Assembly: GCA_020832085.1 (NCBI GenBank)
Contig: JAFIFJ010000028.1
Span: 1 to 64,000 of the forward strand
DNA: 64,000 nucleotides
Reading direction: 5' to 3'
Source: Gammaproteobacteria bacterium
GTDB taxonomy: Bacteria > Pseudomonadota > Gammaproteobacteria > Pseudomonadales > Azotimanducaceae
Both the position numbers and the translations under genes were made by a program. Within the stretch, counting starts at the first letter, position 1. The number at the start of each line of letters is the position of its first letter. The notes below the pieces were generated by a model. That model ran no database searches, was not told where the DNA came from, and saw nothing but the letters and a program-made list of their open reading frames with translations. Below, in pieces: positions 18,739-29,118 of this stretch.

Positions 18739-21269
18739 GCACCCTGACCCGCTTCTCGCAGAGTAGCGCGACTGCTTCCGAGGCGACCTCTGCGACCTGC
18801 TTTCATTGCGGTCTGTCGGTGCCGCCCGGCGTCGACATCGAGGTCAGCGTCAATGGCCGCGATCAGCGGGTCTGCTGCCACGGTTGCGAAGCCGCCGTGC
18901 AGTTTATCCACAGCGCGGGCCTCGATGACTTCTATCGCCTGCGCCAGGCTCCCACCGGCCACCGACCCGGCGAAGGTATCGCCGCCGACCCGGCTGCCTT
19001 CGCCAATCCTGCCGTTGCCGCGCAGTATCTCGATCGCGACGACGCCGGCCGTGCTCACGGCTCGCTGGCCCTCGATGGCGTGGGCTGTGCCGCCTGCGCC
19101 TGGGTGCTCGAACATGGTCTGGTCGGGATTCCGGGACTGCATCAGGTCAAGGTCGATCTCGCCAGCGGCCGCCTGTCGGCGAGCTGGGATGCCAGCGACG
19201 ACACTGAAGCGGCCCGGGGCCTGACGCGACTACTGGCCGGCATCAATGCACTGGGCTTCGATGCCGTTCCGGCCCAGCCCGCCCACGAACTCGCTCTGCA
19301 CGAGCAGCAGCGGCGCCGGTCGCTCACCGCCATCGGCATCGCAGGCATCGGCGCGATGCAGGTGATGATGCTGGCCATTGCCGATTACGCCGGGCTGTTC
19401 TCCGGCATGGCCCTGGACCACCGCGCCCTGCTGATCTGGGCCCAAATGGTGCTGACCGGCGTGGTGGTGGCCTTCGGTGCCCAACCCTTCTTCCGCACCG
19501 CCTGGCATACCCTGCGCGCCGGCCGCATGGGCATCGATGTCCCGGTGGCCCTGGCCATCGGACTGGGTTGGGGTGTGAGCGCGCTGGTGGTGCTCAGCGG
19601 CGGGATCAGTCGGGGTGAGCACGTCTACTTCGATTCCGTCGCCATGTTTACGTTCTTCCTGCTGCTCGGCCGGCATCTGGAGCAATCGGTGCGACACCGC
19701 TTCGCCCGGGCGGACGCAGAACTCGATGCCCTGCTGCCTGCAGCCGTGACCCGCCTCGACGGCGATGGCGGGCGCCAATCCGTGCTGCCGGCCCAGCTTC
19801 GTGCCGGGGACCGCATCGAGATTCCCCCCGGCGGGATCGTTGCCGCCGATGGCCGGGTGCTCGAAGGCCAGGGTGAGATCGATTGCGCCGCCCTCACCGG
19901 CGAATCCCTTCCGCTGCAGGTGGCAGCGGGTAGCGATGTGCCGGCCGGCAGCCGCAATGGGCCTGCGCGGCTGCGGCTGGAAGTCCTGCGCCCGGCGTCC
20001 CACAGCGCCCTGGCCGCGATTCCCCAACTGCTGGCCAGGGCCCGCGCCCAGCGACCGAGGAGCCTGCATCTGGCCGATCGCGTGGCGGGGGTCATCGTCA
20101 CCGCCGTGCTCGTGATTGCCGCGGTCACCGCCATAGTCTGGTGGTTCATCGACCCGGCCCGGGTGCTGCCGGTGACCCTGGCCACGCTCATGGTCACCTG
20201 TCCCTGCGCCTTCGCTCTGGCCACGCCCGTGACGCTCACCGCCGCCACCCTGCGGCTGCGACGCCTGGGCATCCTGCTGGTGGACCCCACGGCTCTGGAA
20301 CGTGCCCGGACTGTCGTCACCGCCTTCTTCGACAAGACCGGGACCCTGACCGAACCCGGGACCCTGCGCTGCGAAGCCATGACTGCCGGCACGGAAGCGG
20401 AATGCGTGAACATGGCCGTGGCCCTGCAGCAGGATGTTCCCCACCCCCTGGCCGTGGTCTTCAGACGCCTGCCGGTGAGCCGTCGCTGCGAACTCGAAGC
20501 GCATCGCGTGGCTGCGGGCGCTGGCGTCGAAGCGCGGGTGGATGGCAGGCACTGGCGCTTGGGCCGACCGGATTGGGCCGGCACAGATCACCCGGACCTG
20601 CCTGCTGCCGGCGAAGGTGGGATCTGGTTGACCGAGGACGGCGCGCTGCGCGCCCGCTTCCATTTCGATGCCCGGCCCGATGGCAGCGGCCCTCACGGTG
20701 AACAGCTTCGACCGGGAGCCCGTGAAACCATCAGACGGCTCAGAGCCCGCGGGCTCGAGGCCGCCATCATCAGCGGCGACAGTGCTGACCGCGTGCAGGC
20801 CGTGGCCGCAGAGCTCGGCATCACGCGCTGGTGGGCAGGGGTCGACCCCGCCAGCAAGTACAGCCTGCTGCAGGACACGCCCGTTCAGGGCGGCGCGCTG
20901 TACGTGGGTGACGGCCTCAATGATGCGCCGGCCCTCGGCGGCGCCGGCGTCGCCGTTGCCATGGCATCAGCCTGCGACTTCACCCGTTCCGCTGCCGATG
21001 TCATCGTTCTGGACGATCGCCTCGAAGCCGTGGTCGACCTCCTCGACGGTGCCGATCGCACCCGCCGCATCATTCGCCAGAACCTGCTTTGGGCCATCAG
21101 CTACAACCTGCTGGCCATGCCCCTGGCCGTGACCGGCATGATCGCCCCCTGGGCTGCGGCGCTGGGCATGTCCGCCAGTTCCCTGCTGGTCATTGCCAAT
21201 GCCGCCCGCCTGCTGCGTCAGAACCGGCGCCCCCGTACGTCCACCGGGGAGGCCCGCCCATGGACGTGA
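18735..21269 (+). CDS. ccoI: Copper-translocating P-type ATPase CcoI (FixI)
   Basis: This 844-aa P1B-type ATPase moves Cu(I) across the inner membrane for insertion into the cbb3 oxidase. It has an N-terminal Cys-rich segment (CFHCGLSVPPG and CCHGC), an HMA-like metal-binding motif (GCAACAW), the transmembrane CPC motif (TCPCAFALATP), the phosphorylation motif DKTGTLT and the hinge GDGLNDAPAL. The arrangement matches CcoI rather than the detoxifying CopA. It overlaps ccoH by 4 nt and ccoS by 10 nt. Confidence 0.95.
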   Translation: MSTLTRFSQSSATASEATSATCFHCGLSVPPGVDIEVSVNGRDQRVCCHGCEAAVQFIHSAGLDDFYRLRQAPTGHRPGEGIAADPAAFANPAVAAQYLDRDDAGRAHGSLALDGVGCAACAWVLEHGLVGIPGLHQVKVDLASGRLSASWDASDDTEAARGLTRLLAGINALGFDAVPAQPAHELALHEQQRRRSLTAIGIAGIGAMQVMMLAIADYAGLFSGMALDHRALLIWAQMVLTGVVVAFGAQPFFRTAWHTLRAGRMGIDVPVALAIGLGWGVSALVVLSGGISRGEHVYFDSVAMFTFFLLLGRHLEQSVRHRFARADAELDALLPAAVTRLDGDGGRQSVLPAQLRAGDRIEIPPGGIVAADGRVLEGQGEIDCAALTGESLPLQVAAGSDVPAGSRNGPARLRLEVLRPASHSALAAIPQLLARARAQRPRSLHLADRVAGVIVTAVLVIAAVTAIVWWFIDPARVLPVTLATLMVTCPCAFALATPVTLTAATLRLRRLGILLVDPTALERARTVVTAFFDKTGTLTEPGTLRCEAMTAGTEAECVNMAVALQQDVPHPLAVVFRRLPVSRRCELEAHRVAAGAGVEARVDGRHWRLGRPDWAGTDHPDLPAAGEGGIWLTEDGALRARFHFDARPDGSGPHGEQLRPGARETIRRLRARGLEAAIISGDSADRVQAVAAELGITRWWAGVDPASKYSLLQDTPVQGGALYVGDGLNDAPALGGAGVAVAMASACDFTRSAADVIVLDDRLEAVVDLLDGADRTRRIIRQNLLWAISYNLLAMPLAVTGMIAPWAAALGMSASSLLVIANAARLLRQNRRPRTSTGEARPWT

Positions 21270-21439
21270 TCTGGGTGCTGATTCCCCTTTCCGTGGTGCT
21301 GGTCCTGGTGGCCGTCCGGGCCTTTGTCTGGGCGGTGCGGACACGGCAATTCGATGACCTCGACCGCGAGGCCGCGCGCATTCTGTTCGAGGAACCCGGT
21401 CAGGATGGCAAGCCGCACGGAGAGCAGCGCCATGACTGA
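21260..21439 (+). CDS. ccoS: cbb3-type oxidase assembly protein CcoS
   Basis: This 59-aa single-span membrane protein (helix about residues 4-24) ends the hydrophobic part with the CcoS-like RTRQFDDLDREAARILFEE. CcoS is required for a functional cbb3 oxidase, at cofactor insertion into CcoN. ATG 21260 overlaps the end of ccoI by 10 nt; longer in-frame starts would lie inside ccoI. Confidence 0.93.
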   Translation: MDVIWVLIPLSVVLVLVAVRAFVWAVRTRQFDDLDREAARILFEEPGQDGKPHGEQRHD

Positions 21440-22214
21440 GCTGTCCGGACAGACGCTGACGGCATTCACCATCGGCCTGCTCGGCAGCGGCCACTGCCTC
21501 GCCATGTGCGGCGGCATCATGGGGGCCCTGTCCATGCGCAGCGTGGACGCCGCAGGCGGCAGTAGCAGTAGCGGCACCCTGTTCAGCCAGCTGCTGCTCT
21601 ACAGCGTCGGCCGTCTGCTCAGCTACGCCGTGCTCGGCATGGCCCTCGGCCTGCTCGGCGCCGTACTGGTGACGGCCATGGAGCCGGCTCGCATCGTCCT
21701 GCGTGGTCTGGCCGGCGGCCTGCTGATCGCCATGGGGCTGTATCTGGCGGGACTCTGGCACGGCATTCTGGTGCTGGAGCGTCTCGGTCATCGCCTCTGG
21801 CAGCGCCTGGGTCCAGGCCTGCGTCAGGGCCATGGCAGCACGCTGATGCTCGGCATGAGTTGGGGGCTGCTTCCCTGCGGCCTCGTTTACGGCACGCTGG
21901 TCTGGGCGGCGAGCGCCGCCGACCCCCTGCGTGCCGGTTGGCTGATGCTGGCTTTCGGTCTCGGCACCCTGCCCGCCGTCGTGGCCGGCAGCTGGTTCAG
22001 CGCCTCCATGCTGGCCCCCCTGCGCCGCAGGGGCCTGCGGCTGGCCGCGGGCCTGCTGGTGGTGGCGTTCGGGATCTGGACGCTGATCGGCGGTGGGCTC
22101 GGACAACACGGCAGCGCCGGGCACGATCATCACGGCAGCCATGCAGCAAACTTGAAGCAGACAACCGGCAGTTTGGCATTGCCGGGTCGATCAGCGCGGT
22201 ACGGGAGGGCGTAG
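21432..22214 (+). CDS. Sulfite exporter TauE/SafE family-like membrane protein (cco cluster)
   Basis: This 260-aa protein has about six transmembrane helices and the LLGSGHCLAMCGGIMGALS and SWGLLPCGLVYG motifs, with paired cysteines typical of the DsbD-transmembrane-like family often found beside ccoGHIS. It overlaps ccoS by 8 nt, so it belongs to the operon. Automatic annotation usually calls it TauE/SafE, but sulfite export is not supported by context. A role in copper or thiol handling for oxidase assembly is more likely and is my inference. The C-terminus is His-rich (GQHGSAGHDHHGSH). Confidence 0.8.
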   Translation: MTELSGQTLTAFTIGLLGSGHCLAMCGGIMGALSMRSVDAAGGSSSSGTLFSQLLLYSVGRLLSYAVLGMALGLLGAVLVTAMEPARIVLRGLAGGLLIAMGLYLAGLWHGILVLERLGHRLWQRLGPGLRQGHGSTLMLGMSWGLLPCGLVYGTLVWAASAADPLRAGWLMLAFGLGTLPAVVAGSWFSASMLAPLRRRGLRLAAGLLVVAFGIWTLIGGGLGQHGSAGHDHHGSHAANLKQTTGSLALPGRSARYGRA

Positions 22215-22221
22215 GGTGTTC

Positions 22222-22815
22222 ATGAAGCACATATTCGGGTTGATGACACGGCCCAACCAAGCGTGGCGGGAGATCAGCCGCGAGCATCCGAGCATCCTCG
22301 GCGTCATGGCGCACATGATGATCATGGCCATGCTTCCGGCCATCGCCTGGTTCTATGGTGTAACCCAGATCGGCTGGAAAGTGGGCGCCGGCGATGCCAC
22401 GAAGATCACCGTGGACAGCATGCTCATCATCATAGTGCTGTTCTACCTAGGCATGCTCGGCGCACTGATCGGCATCGGCCTGCTGATCCACTGGATGTCC
22501 GTCACCTACGGCGCCGAATCGACGCCGGCCAAGGCCATTTCCCTGGCGACCTTCACCGCGACACCTTTGTTCATCGGCGGGGTACTCGGCTTCTATCCCC
22601 TGCTCTGGCTGGATCTGCTGCTGGGCACGGCAGCGGGATGCTATGCCGTGGTCCTGCTTTATCTGGGCATTCCGCCCATGATGGGTGTCCCCAAGGAACG
22701 CGGCTATCTGTTCGCCAGCGCCACCCTGGCCGTGGGCCTGGTCATCATGGTCACCATGATGACTGCCACCGTCCTGCTCTGGGAACTCGGTGCCATGCCG
22801 GTGTTCACGGACTGA
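22222..22815 (+). CDS. Yip1 domain membrane protein
   Basis: This 197-aa protein begins with the MKHIFGLMTRPNQAWREI segment typical of bacterial Yip1-domain proteins, then has five hydrophobic helices. ATG 22222 is taken because a GGG-rich stretch lies 5-11 nt upstream; a GTG at 22216 is also possible. It starts 7 bp after the TauE-like gene and may be in the same transcript. Function is unknown in bacteria. Confidence 0.8.
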   Translation: MKHIFGLMTRPNQAWREISREHPSILGVMAHMMIMAMLPAIAWFYGVTQIGWKVGAGDATKITVDSMLIIIVLFYLGMLGALIGIGLLIHWMSVTYGAESTPAKAISLATFTATPLFIGGVLGFYPLLWLDLLLGTAAGCYAVVLLYLGIPPMMGVPKERGYLFASATLAVGLVIMVTMMTATVLLWELGAMPVFTD

Positions 22816-22941
22816 GCACGAAGCACAGGGAAGGAGCCGCTACGAGGGACCCACAGCGCTGAATCCGGCAGTCATGGGAATATGGGTGGATGCCAGCTAG
22901 AATCGGTCCCACCACCCGTGCCCGGATTGGATTGCCGCCCG

Positions 22942-23688
22942 ATGGCCAGGAACAGCGCCGCCGACCATGGACCCCCGCACCGTGAGGCCCACTGCGAAGA
23001 CTGTTCTCTGAGTCCCATTTGCCTGCCCATGGCCGTGAGCGATGCAGATCTGCATCGCCTCGAAAGCATCATCGAGCGGGGCCGCCCCCTGCAGCGGGGC
23101 GAACACGTCTTCCGCAGCGGTACTCCCTTCGAGTCCATCTATGCGGTGCGCAGTGGTGCCCTGAAAACCTACCGGCTGACCCCCGAGGGCGACGAGCAGA
23201 TCATGGGCTTTCACTTGCCCGGTGAGATGTTCGGGCTCGGGGGGCTCGGTGGTGAAATCCATCCCAATGCCACCGTGGCCCTGGAGACGTCCACCGTCTG
23301 CGAAGTGCCCTTCGAGCGCATCGGAGGTCTGGCCATCGAGATCCCGGGACTGCAGCGTCACCTGTTCAAGATCATGAGCCGGGAGATCAGCGAAGACGAA
23401 CAGTTGCTCGTGCTGTTGAGCAAGCGGTCGGCGGAAGAGCGCATCGCCGCCCTGCTGCTTGGCCTGGCAGCCCGCTTCCGGCGCCGTAACCTTTCTGCCA
23501 CCCGCTTTCGCCTGCCCATGTCGCGAGGTGACATCGGCAACTACCTCGGCCTCGTGGTCGAGACCGTCAGCCGCGTCTTTACGCGCCTGCAGGCACAGGG
23601 CCTCATCGAGGTGGAAGGCAAGGAGGTCAGCATTCTCGACCCGGTCGCCCTGAGCGCTGTCGCCGGCATTCAGGTCGAGGGCGACTAG
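22942..23688 (+). CDS. fnr: FNR/ANR-type oxygen-sensing transcription regulator
   Basis: This 248-aa Crp/Fnr family protein has the four cysteines that bind an oxygen-labile [4Fe-4S] cluster in FNR: C18, C21 and C27 (HCEDCSLSPIC) and C120. A cyclic-nucleotide-binding-like beta-roll, a dimer helix and the C-terminal helix-turn-helix GDIGNYLGLVVETVSRVFTRLQ follow. The E-SR residues of that helix read TTGA half-sites in FNR. ATG 22942 was chosen because it puts the cysteine cluster at the normal distance. Its position about 700 bp after the cco operon, and the FNR-type sites at 13574, 24155 and 27715, suggest it controls all three. In pseudomonads the equivalent is called anr. Confidence 0.93.
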   Translation: MARNSAADHGPPHREAHCEDCSLSPICLPMAVSDADLHRLESIIERGRPLQRGEHVFRSGTPFESIYAVRSGALKTYRLTPEGDEQIMGFHLPGEMFGLGGLGGEIHPNATVALETSTVCEVPFERIGGLAIEIPGLQRHLFKIMSREISEDEQLLVLLSKRSAEERIAALLLGLAARFRRRNLSATRFRLPMSRGDIGNYLGLVVETVSRVFTRLQAQGLIEVEGKEVSILDPVALSAVAGIQVEGD

Positions 23689-23732
23689 CGGGCTGCCTTC
23701 ACGCCCGTCCAAGCCCGCCCCGCCCAAGCCTC

Positions 23733-24095
23733 CTACACCCTGCCGCAGCGACCGCTGCAGCTGCGCCGGGTGGCGTCGCTGGCGAGGTCGCTGAACGGGA
23801 TGACCTCTCCGCACTGTTCGCAGCAACCGAAGTCGGGACGGCTGAGGCGGGTCAGGGCCCGGCTGATGTCACGCAGGCGCCGCAACTCCTCATCCAGGCG
23901 CTCAGCCGCCTTGACGCCATCAGGGATGTTCGGGGACTCCCCGGCCAGCAATCCGGCAGCAAAACTCTCCGGCGCTCCTGAACCGTGGATCAGTCCTTGG
24001 CTGAGTCGGTAGACCTCTTCGATCAGCACCTTCTGCTGATCCTCGAGATCGAGTCGCAGCGCCTCTCTGCGGCGCTCGGTCAGGAGTTCAGACAT
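23733..24095 (-). CDS. DksA/TraR-type C4 zinc-finger protein
   Basis: This 120-aa protein has an N-terminal helical part (RREALRLDLEDQQKVLIEEVYRLSQ), a long helix, and a C-terminal C4 zinc-finger pattern (CCEQC, then CSGRC 18 residues on) as in DksA/TraR proteins, which bind RNA polymerase through the secondary channel. The helical arm is short and I cannot find the DxxDxA tip of DksA, so a classic stringent-response role is uncertain. ATG 24095 is preferred over an in-frame TTG at 24119 because it leaves room for a leader behind the FNR-type promoter at 24127-24168. It converges on fnr, with 44 bp between them. Confidence 0.78.
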   Translation of the reverse strand: MSELLTERRREALRLDLEDQQKVLIEEVYRLSQGLIHGSGAPESFAAGLLAGESPNIPDGVKAAERLDEELRRLRDISRALTRLSRPDFGCCEQCGEVIPFSDLASDATRRSCSGRCGRV

Positions 24096-24126
24096 GCCCT
24101 GCTGATCCTCGAGTGACAACGGGGAC

Positions 24127-24168
24127 AGTCTAGGGCGGTATCCCGCAGGGTGAATTGATCTGGATCAG
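24127..24168 (-). promoter_or_regulatory. FNR/ANR-type promoter of the DksA/TraR-like gene
   Basis: On the plus strand TTGAT-CTGG-ATCAG at 24155-24168 matches the FNR consensus at nine of ten half-site bases. Reading on the minus strand, a -10-like TAGACT lies at 24132-24127, exactly the distance expected for class II FNR activation. The predicted start is near 24120, giving a leader of about 25 nt before ATG 24095. Confidence 0.7.
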
Positions 24169-24233
24169 ACCAGACCGATTCCGGCGATAACGCAGTTTGG
24201 GCGGATCCGTTGGGCTCAGCCCCGCCCCATGGC

Positions 24234-24258
24234 GGCGGTCCTGTGCTTCAGGACCGCC
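24234..24258. other. Perfect 10-bp-arm hairpin, possible terminator without a T tract
   Basis: Arms GGCGGTCCTG and CAGGACCGCC enclose the loop TGCTT. It lies just downstream of the 68-aa minus-strand ORF (ends 24295), where a terminator would be expected, but there is no run of T on either side. A second, weaker GC-rich hairpin follows at about 24260-24280. Confidence 0.5.
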
Positions 24259-24294
24259 GGGACGCTTCCGCGGGAGCGCGGCAGAGCCATGCCA

Positions 24295-24501
24295 TCAGGC
24301 CGCGGAGGCTGATCTCATGGGGTTCTTGGAGGGCTCCTGCTCGAGCATGCATCGCAGGTGATGGCAGACCAGCCGTGCCGCCCGCTCGGGCTGTTGTGCC
24401 CGCTTGAGGCGCCTGGCGGCGCTGAGGGCAAGCCGGGAATGCCTTTCGGCAGGGGTTTCGATCCGGCGTCGGGAGTCAGCGAAGAGATCGGGAGTACGCA
24501 T
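24295..24501 (-). CDS. Small basic protein of unknown function (68 aa)
   Basis: This 68-aa arginine-rich ORF begins MRTPDLFADSRRRIETPAE and contains helical stretches such as RLALSAARRLKRAQQPERAA and a Cys-His pair region (LVCHHLRCMLEQE). I do not recognise the family. Support for a real gene is an AGGA-type ribosome binding site before ATG 24501, a perfect inverted repeat (24531-24556) placed like an operator, and a hairpin after the stop. It sits between clpB and the DksA-like gene on the same strand. Confidence 0.5.
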   Translation of the reverse strand: MRTPDLFADSRRRIETPAERHSRLALSAARRLKRAQQPERAARLVCHHLRCMLEQEPSKNPMRSASAA

Positions 24502-24530
24502 GATAACCGTCCTACTCGATAGCTGGTTAC

Positions 24531-24556
24531 GCGTACAGTACCCTTTAACTGTACGC
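24531..24556. promoter_or_regulatory. Perfect inverted repeat, putative operator
   Basis: Arms GCGTACAGT (24531-24539) and ACTGTACGC (24548-24556) are separated by 8 AT-rich bases. The site lies 30-55 nt upstream of the 68-aa ORF start. The ACAGT and ACTGT half-sites point the opposite way from a LexA box, so the cognate regulator is unknown. Confidence 0.5.
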
Positions 24557-24644
24557 ATGTCCATACCTATCGTGTTCCTGGCGCCGGATCTGATGGCACG
24601 GACCGGGGCCCACTCGCGACAGCGAGTCCCGATCCGGGCACCCC

Positions 24645-27248
<2,604 letters not shown>

Positions 27249-27327
27249 GCTGTGTTCCTCGTGATCGGCATTCGCCCTTCAGACCCGCCGGATGATTCCT
27301 GCGGCAGATCGGGCTCGAATGGATCAA

Positions 27328-27356
27328 TAGATGCGGCTTTACGGCGCGAATTCAAT
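27328..27356 (-). promoter_or_regulatory. Sigma-32 (RpoH)-like promoter of clpB
   Basis: Reading the minus strand, ATTGAA (27356-27351) is followed after 14 bp by CCGCATCTA (27336-27328). The RpoH consensus is CTTGAA with 13-17 bp to CCCCATTTA, so the match is five of six and seven of nine bases. The deduced start leaves a leader of roughly 70 nt. clpB is a known heat-shock gene, which supports the call. Confidence 0.55.
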
Positions 27357-27381
27357 GCTGAGAGGCCCAAGTGGCGCCGCT

Positions 27382-27600
27382 TCAGGGCCGCATGAAGGGA
27401 AAATCCTGGTCGCCGTCGAGGTTTTCGAGCTCGAAGGCCACCTCGCTGCGAATGTCCTCTGCACTGCGCCGCTGCCGAAACCGCTGCAGGAGTTCGCTGA
27501 GCATTGCCTTGGCGAAACGGTCGGGATCGATGTCCGCCGCAGCGGCAGCCGCCATGGCGCTGTCGAGGTGCTGTCTTGCAAGTTCATAGGCGCCGGCCAT
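27382..27600 (-). CDS. Conserved hypothetical protein (72 aa)
   Basis: This 72-aa acidic, mainly helical protein begins MAGAYELARQHLDSAMAAA and ends with the motif VAFELENLDGDQDFPFMRP. The composition and the sharply defined C-terminal motif resemble a short conserved hypothetical family I have seen in gammaproteobacteria; function is not known. It starts 119 bp from the divergent PilZ gene. An FNR-type site at 27715-27728 with a -10-like TCTGAT (27692-27687) points at this gene, which would have a leader of about 80 nt. Confidence 0.7.
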   Translation of the reverse strand: MAGAYELARQHLDSAMAAAAAADIDPDRFAKAMLSELLQRFRQRRSAEDIRSEVAFELENLDGDQDFPFMRP

Positions 27601-27686
27601 GCCAGGCTCCCCTGTGAATGAGGCGTGGATGGATGGCCCGGCGCCAGTGGCGGCAGACCGTGAAATTCGGATCTAGACTTCTCTTC

Positions 27687-27728
27687 ATCAGAACACAATG
27701 GCCTTTTGGAGCCCTTGACGTGCATCAA
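27687..27728 (-). promoter_or_regulatory. Possible FNR/ANR-type promoter of the 72-aa gene
   Basis: TTGAC-GTGC-ATCAA at 27715-27728 matches the FNR consensus at nine of ten half-site bases. On the minus strand a -10-like TCTGAT lies at 27692-27687, again at class II spacing. The box also overlaps the GTG start of the divergent PilZ gene, where a bound regulator could hinder expression. No -10 is seen at the matching distance on the plus strand. Confidence 0.45.
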
Positions 27729-28469
27729 GTGTCTGAACTGCCTGCCGCGGATCGTCGCGAGCACCCGAGGGTCGCGGTTCCGCTGGAAGTCGAGCTCGAT
27801 CATCCCTGCATCGGGCGCCGCCGCTGCCGGGTGCGGGATGTGTCCGAAGAAGGCCTGTTCCTGGAGTTTCCCAACCACCAGCTGCTTTGTGGTGCCCGGA
27901 TGCGCGTCACGCCCGTGGCGCCCTCCCTGATCGGCCACGACCACTGCCCCACCGTGGAAATCGAGGTGGCCCGCACCAGCTCAGACGGCATCGGCGCCCG
28001 CTTCGCCAATCGCACCGGGGCCTACCTCTTCACCAGTTTCCGTCAGCGCCGTACCAGCCTCGCCGTCGGCATCGACTATTTCCAGGTGCATCTGGCGGCC
28101 CTGATCACGGACCCGGAGGGCCGGCTGCTGGTGGTGGACGATCAGGGTCGCTGGCTGTTCCCGGCCACCTTCCTGGTGGTGGGCCATAGCATCGAAGCGA
28201 GCCTTGCCGGAATGCTGGAAGCCGAACTCGGCGTGGAACTCGAAGCTGCAGCTGCGCCCGTCGCCACGGCCACCCTCGACGGCGGCCTGGCCCCGGAAGG
28301 GGCCACCCTGGCGCTGTTCCACCCCTGCACCGTGCGCGGCGAAGCCAGTTTGCAGGCAGGCAGCCGCTATCGACGCCTGCGCTGGCTCAACGCCGGCAAG
28401 GACCCCAGCGATCTGGTGTTCGCAGACCCGGAGCTGCGTCGTCTGGCCCGCCAGCTGCTGCTGCCCTGA
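27720..28469 (+). CDS. PilZ domain protein with a Nudix-like C-terminal domain
   Basis: This 249-aa protein has an N-terminal PilZ domain carrying both cyclic-di-GMP motifs: RxxxR (REHPR, residues 13-17) and DxSxxG (D40, S42, G45). From about residue 124 the sequence looks like a Nudix fold (HLAALITDPEGRLLVVDDQ, then a helix ending EAELGVELEA), but the Nudix box lacks the REx2EE core, so hydrolase activity is doubtful. GTG 27720 is chosen because GGAG lies 8 nt upstream; longer starts to 27618 lack support. The fusion suggests a c-di-GMP-responsive binding protein; the ligand or partner is unknown. Confidence 0.65.
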   Translation: MHQVSELPAADRREHPRVAVPLEVELDHPCIGRRRCRVRDVSEEGLFLEFPNHQLLCGARMRVTPVAPSLIGHDHCPTVEIEVARTSSDGIGARFANRTGAYLFTSFRQRRTSLAVGIDYFQVHLAALITDPEGRLLVVDDQGRWLFPATFLVVGHSIEASLAGMLEAELGVELEAAAAPVATATLDGGLAPEGATLALFHPCTVRGEASLQAGSRYRRLRWLNAGKDPSDLVFADPELRRLARQLLLP

Positions 28470-28544
28470 GTGATCCCGTGCTGAGCCGTGATTCAATCAG
28501 CCATGCGAGCTACACTCAGGCCGGGCGCCAGAGGTAGACGTAGC

Positions 28545-29039
28545 ATGGTGATCGCAGACTTCGACCGCGAATCCCGCACCGGACGCATCATTCTCACGCC
28601 GAATCGCTCCTGGTCGTGGCGCGCCAACCTGATCTTCCTCGCCGTTCTGGGCAGCGTCTGCCTGGTGATCGGCACCGCATTCCTGCTGCAGGGCCTGTGG
28701 CTGATCCTGCCCTTCAGCATCGCGGAAGTCGCCCTCGTGGGTCTCGCGCTGTACTACTGCGCGAGGCGCACCCACAGTCAGGAGGTGCTGACCTTTTCGG
28801 ATGACGAACTGTGGATCGAGCGCGGTCGCAGGCGTCCCGAGAAGCGTCACGTCTTCAAGCGCCTGTTTGCCCGCATCTTCGTTCGCCGGCCTCGCCATCC
28901 CTGGTACCCCACGCGGATCGCCGTGCGCTCCCATGGCCAGGAGGTTGAGGTCGGGGATTTCCTCAGTCCTGATGACAAAGACCGTCTCATCGCCGAACTG
29001 CGGCACATGATCGCAGCCCTGGAAGAGCGCCCGGACTGA
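28545..29039 (+). CDS. DUF2244 membrane protein
   Basis: This 164-aa protein starts with a short polar segment and the PNRSWSWRANLIFL signature of DUF2244. Two transmembrane helices (about residues 27-70) and a cytoplasmic tail rich in basic residues (RRRPEKRHVFKRLFARIFVRRPRHPWYP) follow. ATG 28545 is chosen because family members begin close to the first helix. DUF2244 genes often sit near aa3 oxidase genes, but here it stands alone. Function is unknown. Confidence 0.82.
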   Translation: MVIADFDRESRTGRIILTPNRSWSWRANLIFLAVLGSVCLVIGTAFLLQGLWLILPFSIAEVALVGLALYYCARRTHSQEVLTFSDDELWIERGRRRPEKRHVFKRLFARIFVRRPRHPWYPTRIAVRSHGQEVEVGDFLSPDDKDRLIAELRHMIAALEERPD

Positions 29040-29118
29040 AAGCCGCCTGACCTACCCATTCATCCCGGTGTGTTCGGTCGATCCGTCTTGAGTTCCCTAC
29101 GATTAGCGTGCTAACTAA

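Noticed and set aside
19230-20696. Long minus-strand open frame opposite ccoI
   Set aside because: The predicted protein is Gly/His/Gln-rich without domains, and it lies wholly inside a confident P-type ATPase gene.
24531-24556. LexA (SOS) box upstream of the 68-aa ORF
   Set aside because: The half-sites are in the order ACAGT-N8-ACTGT, the reverse of the CTGT-N8-ACAG LexA arrangement.
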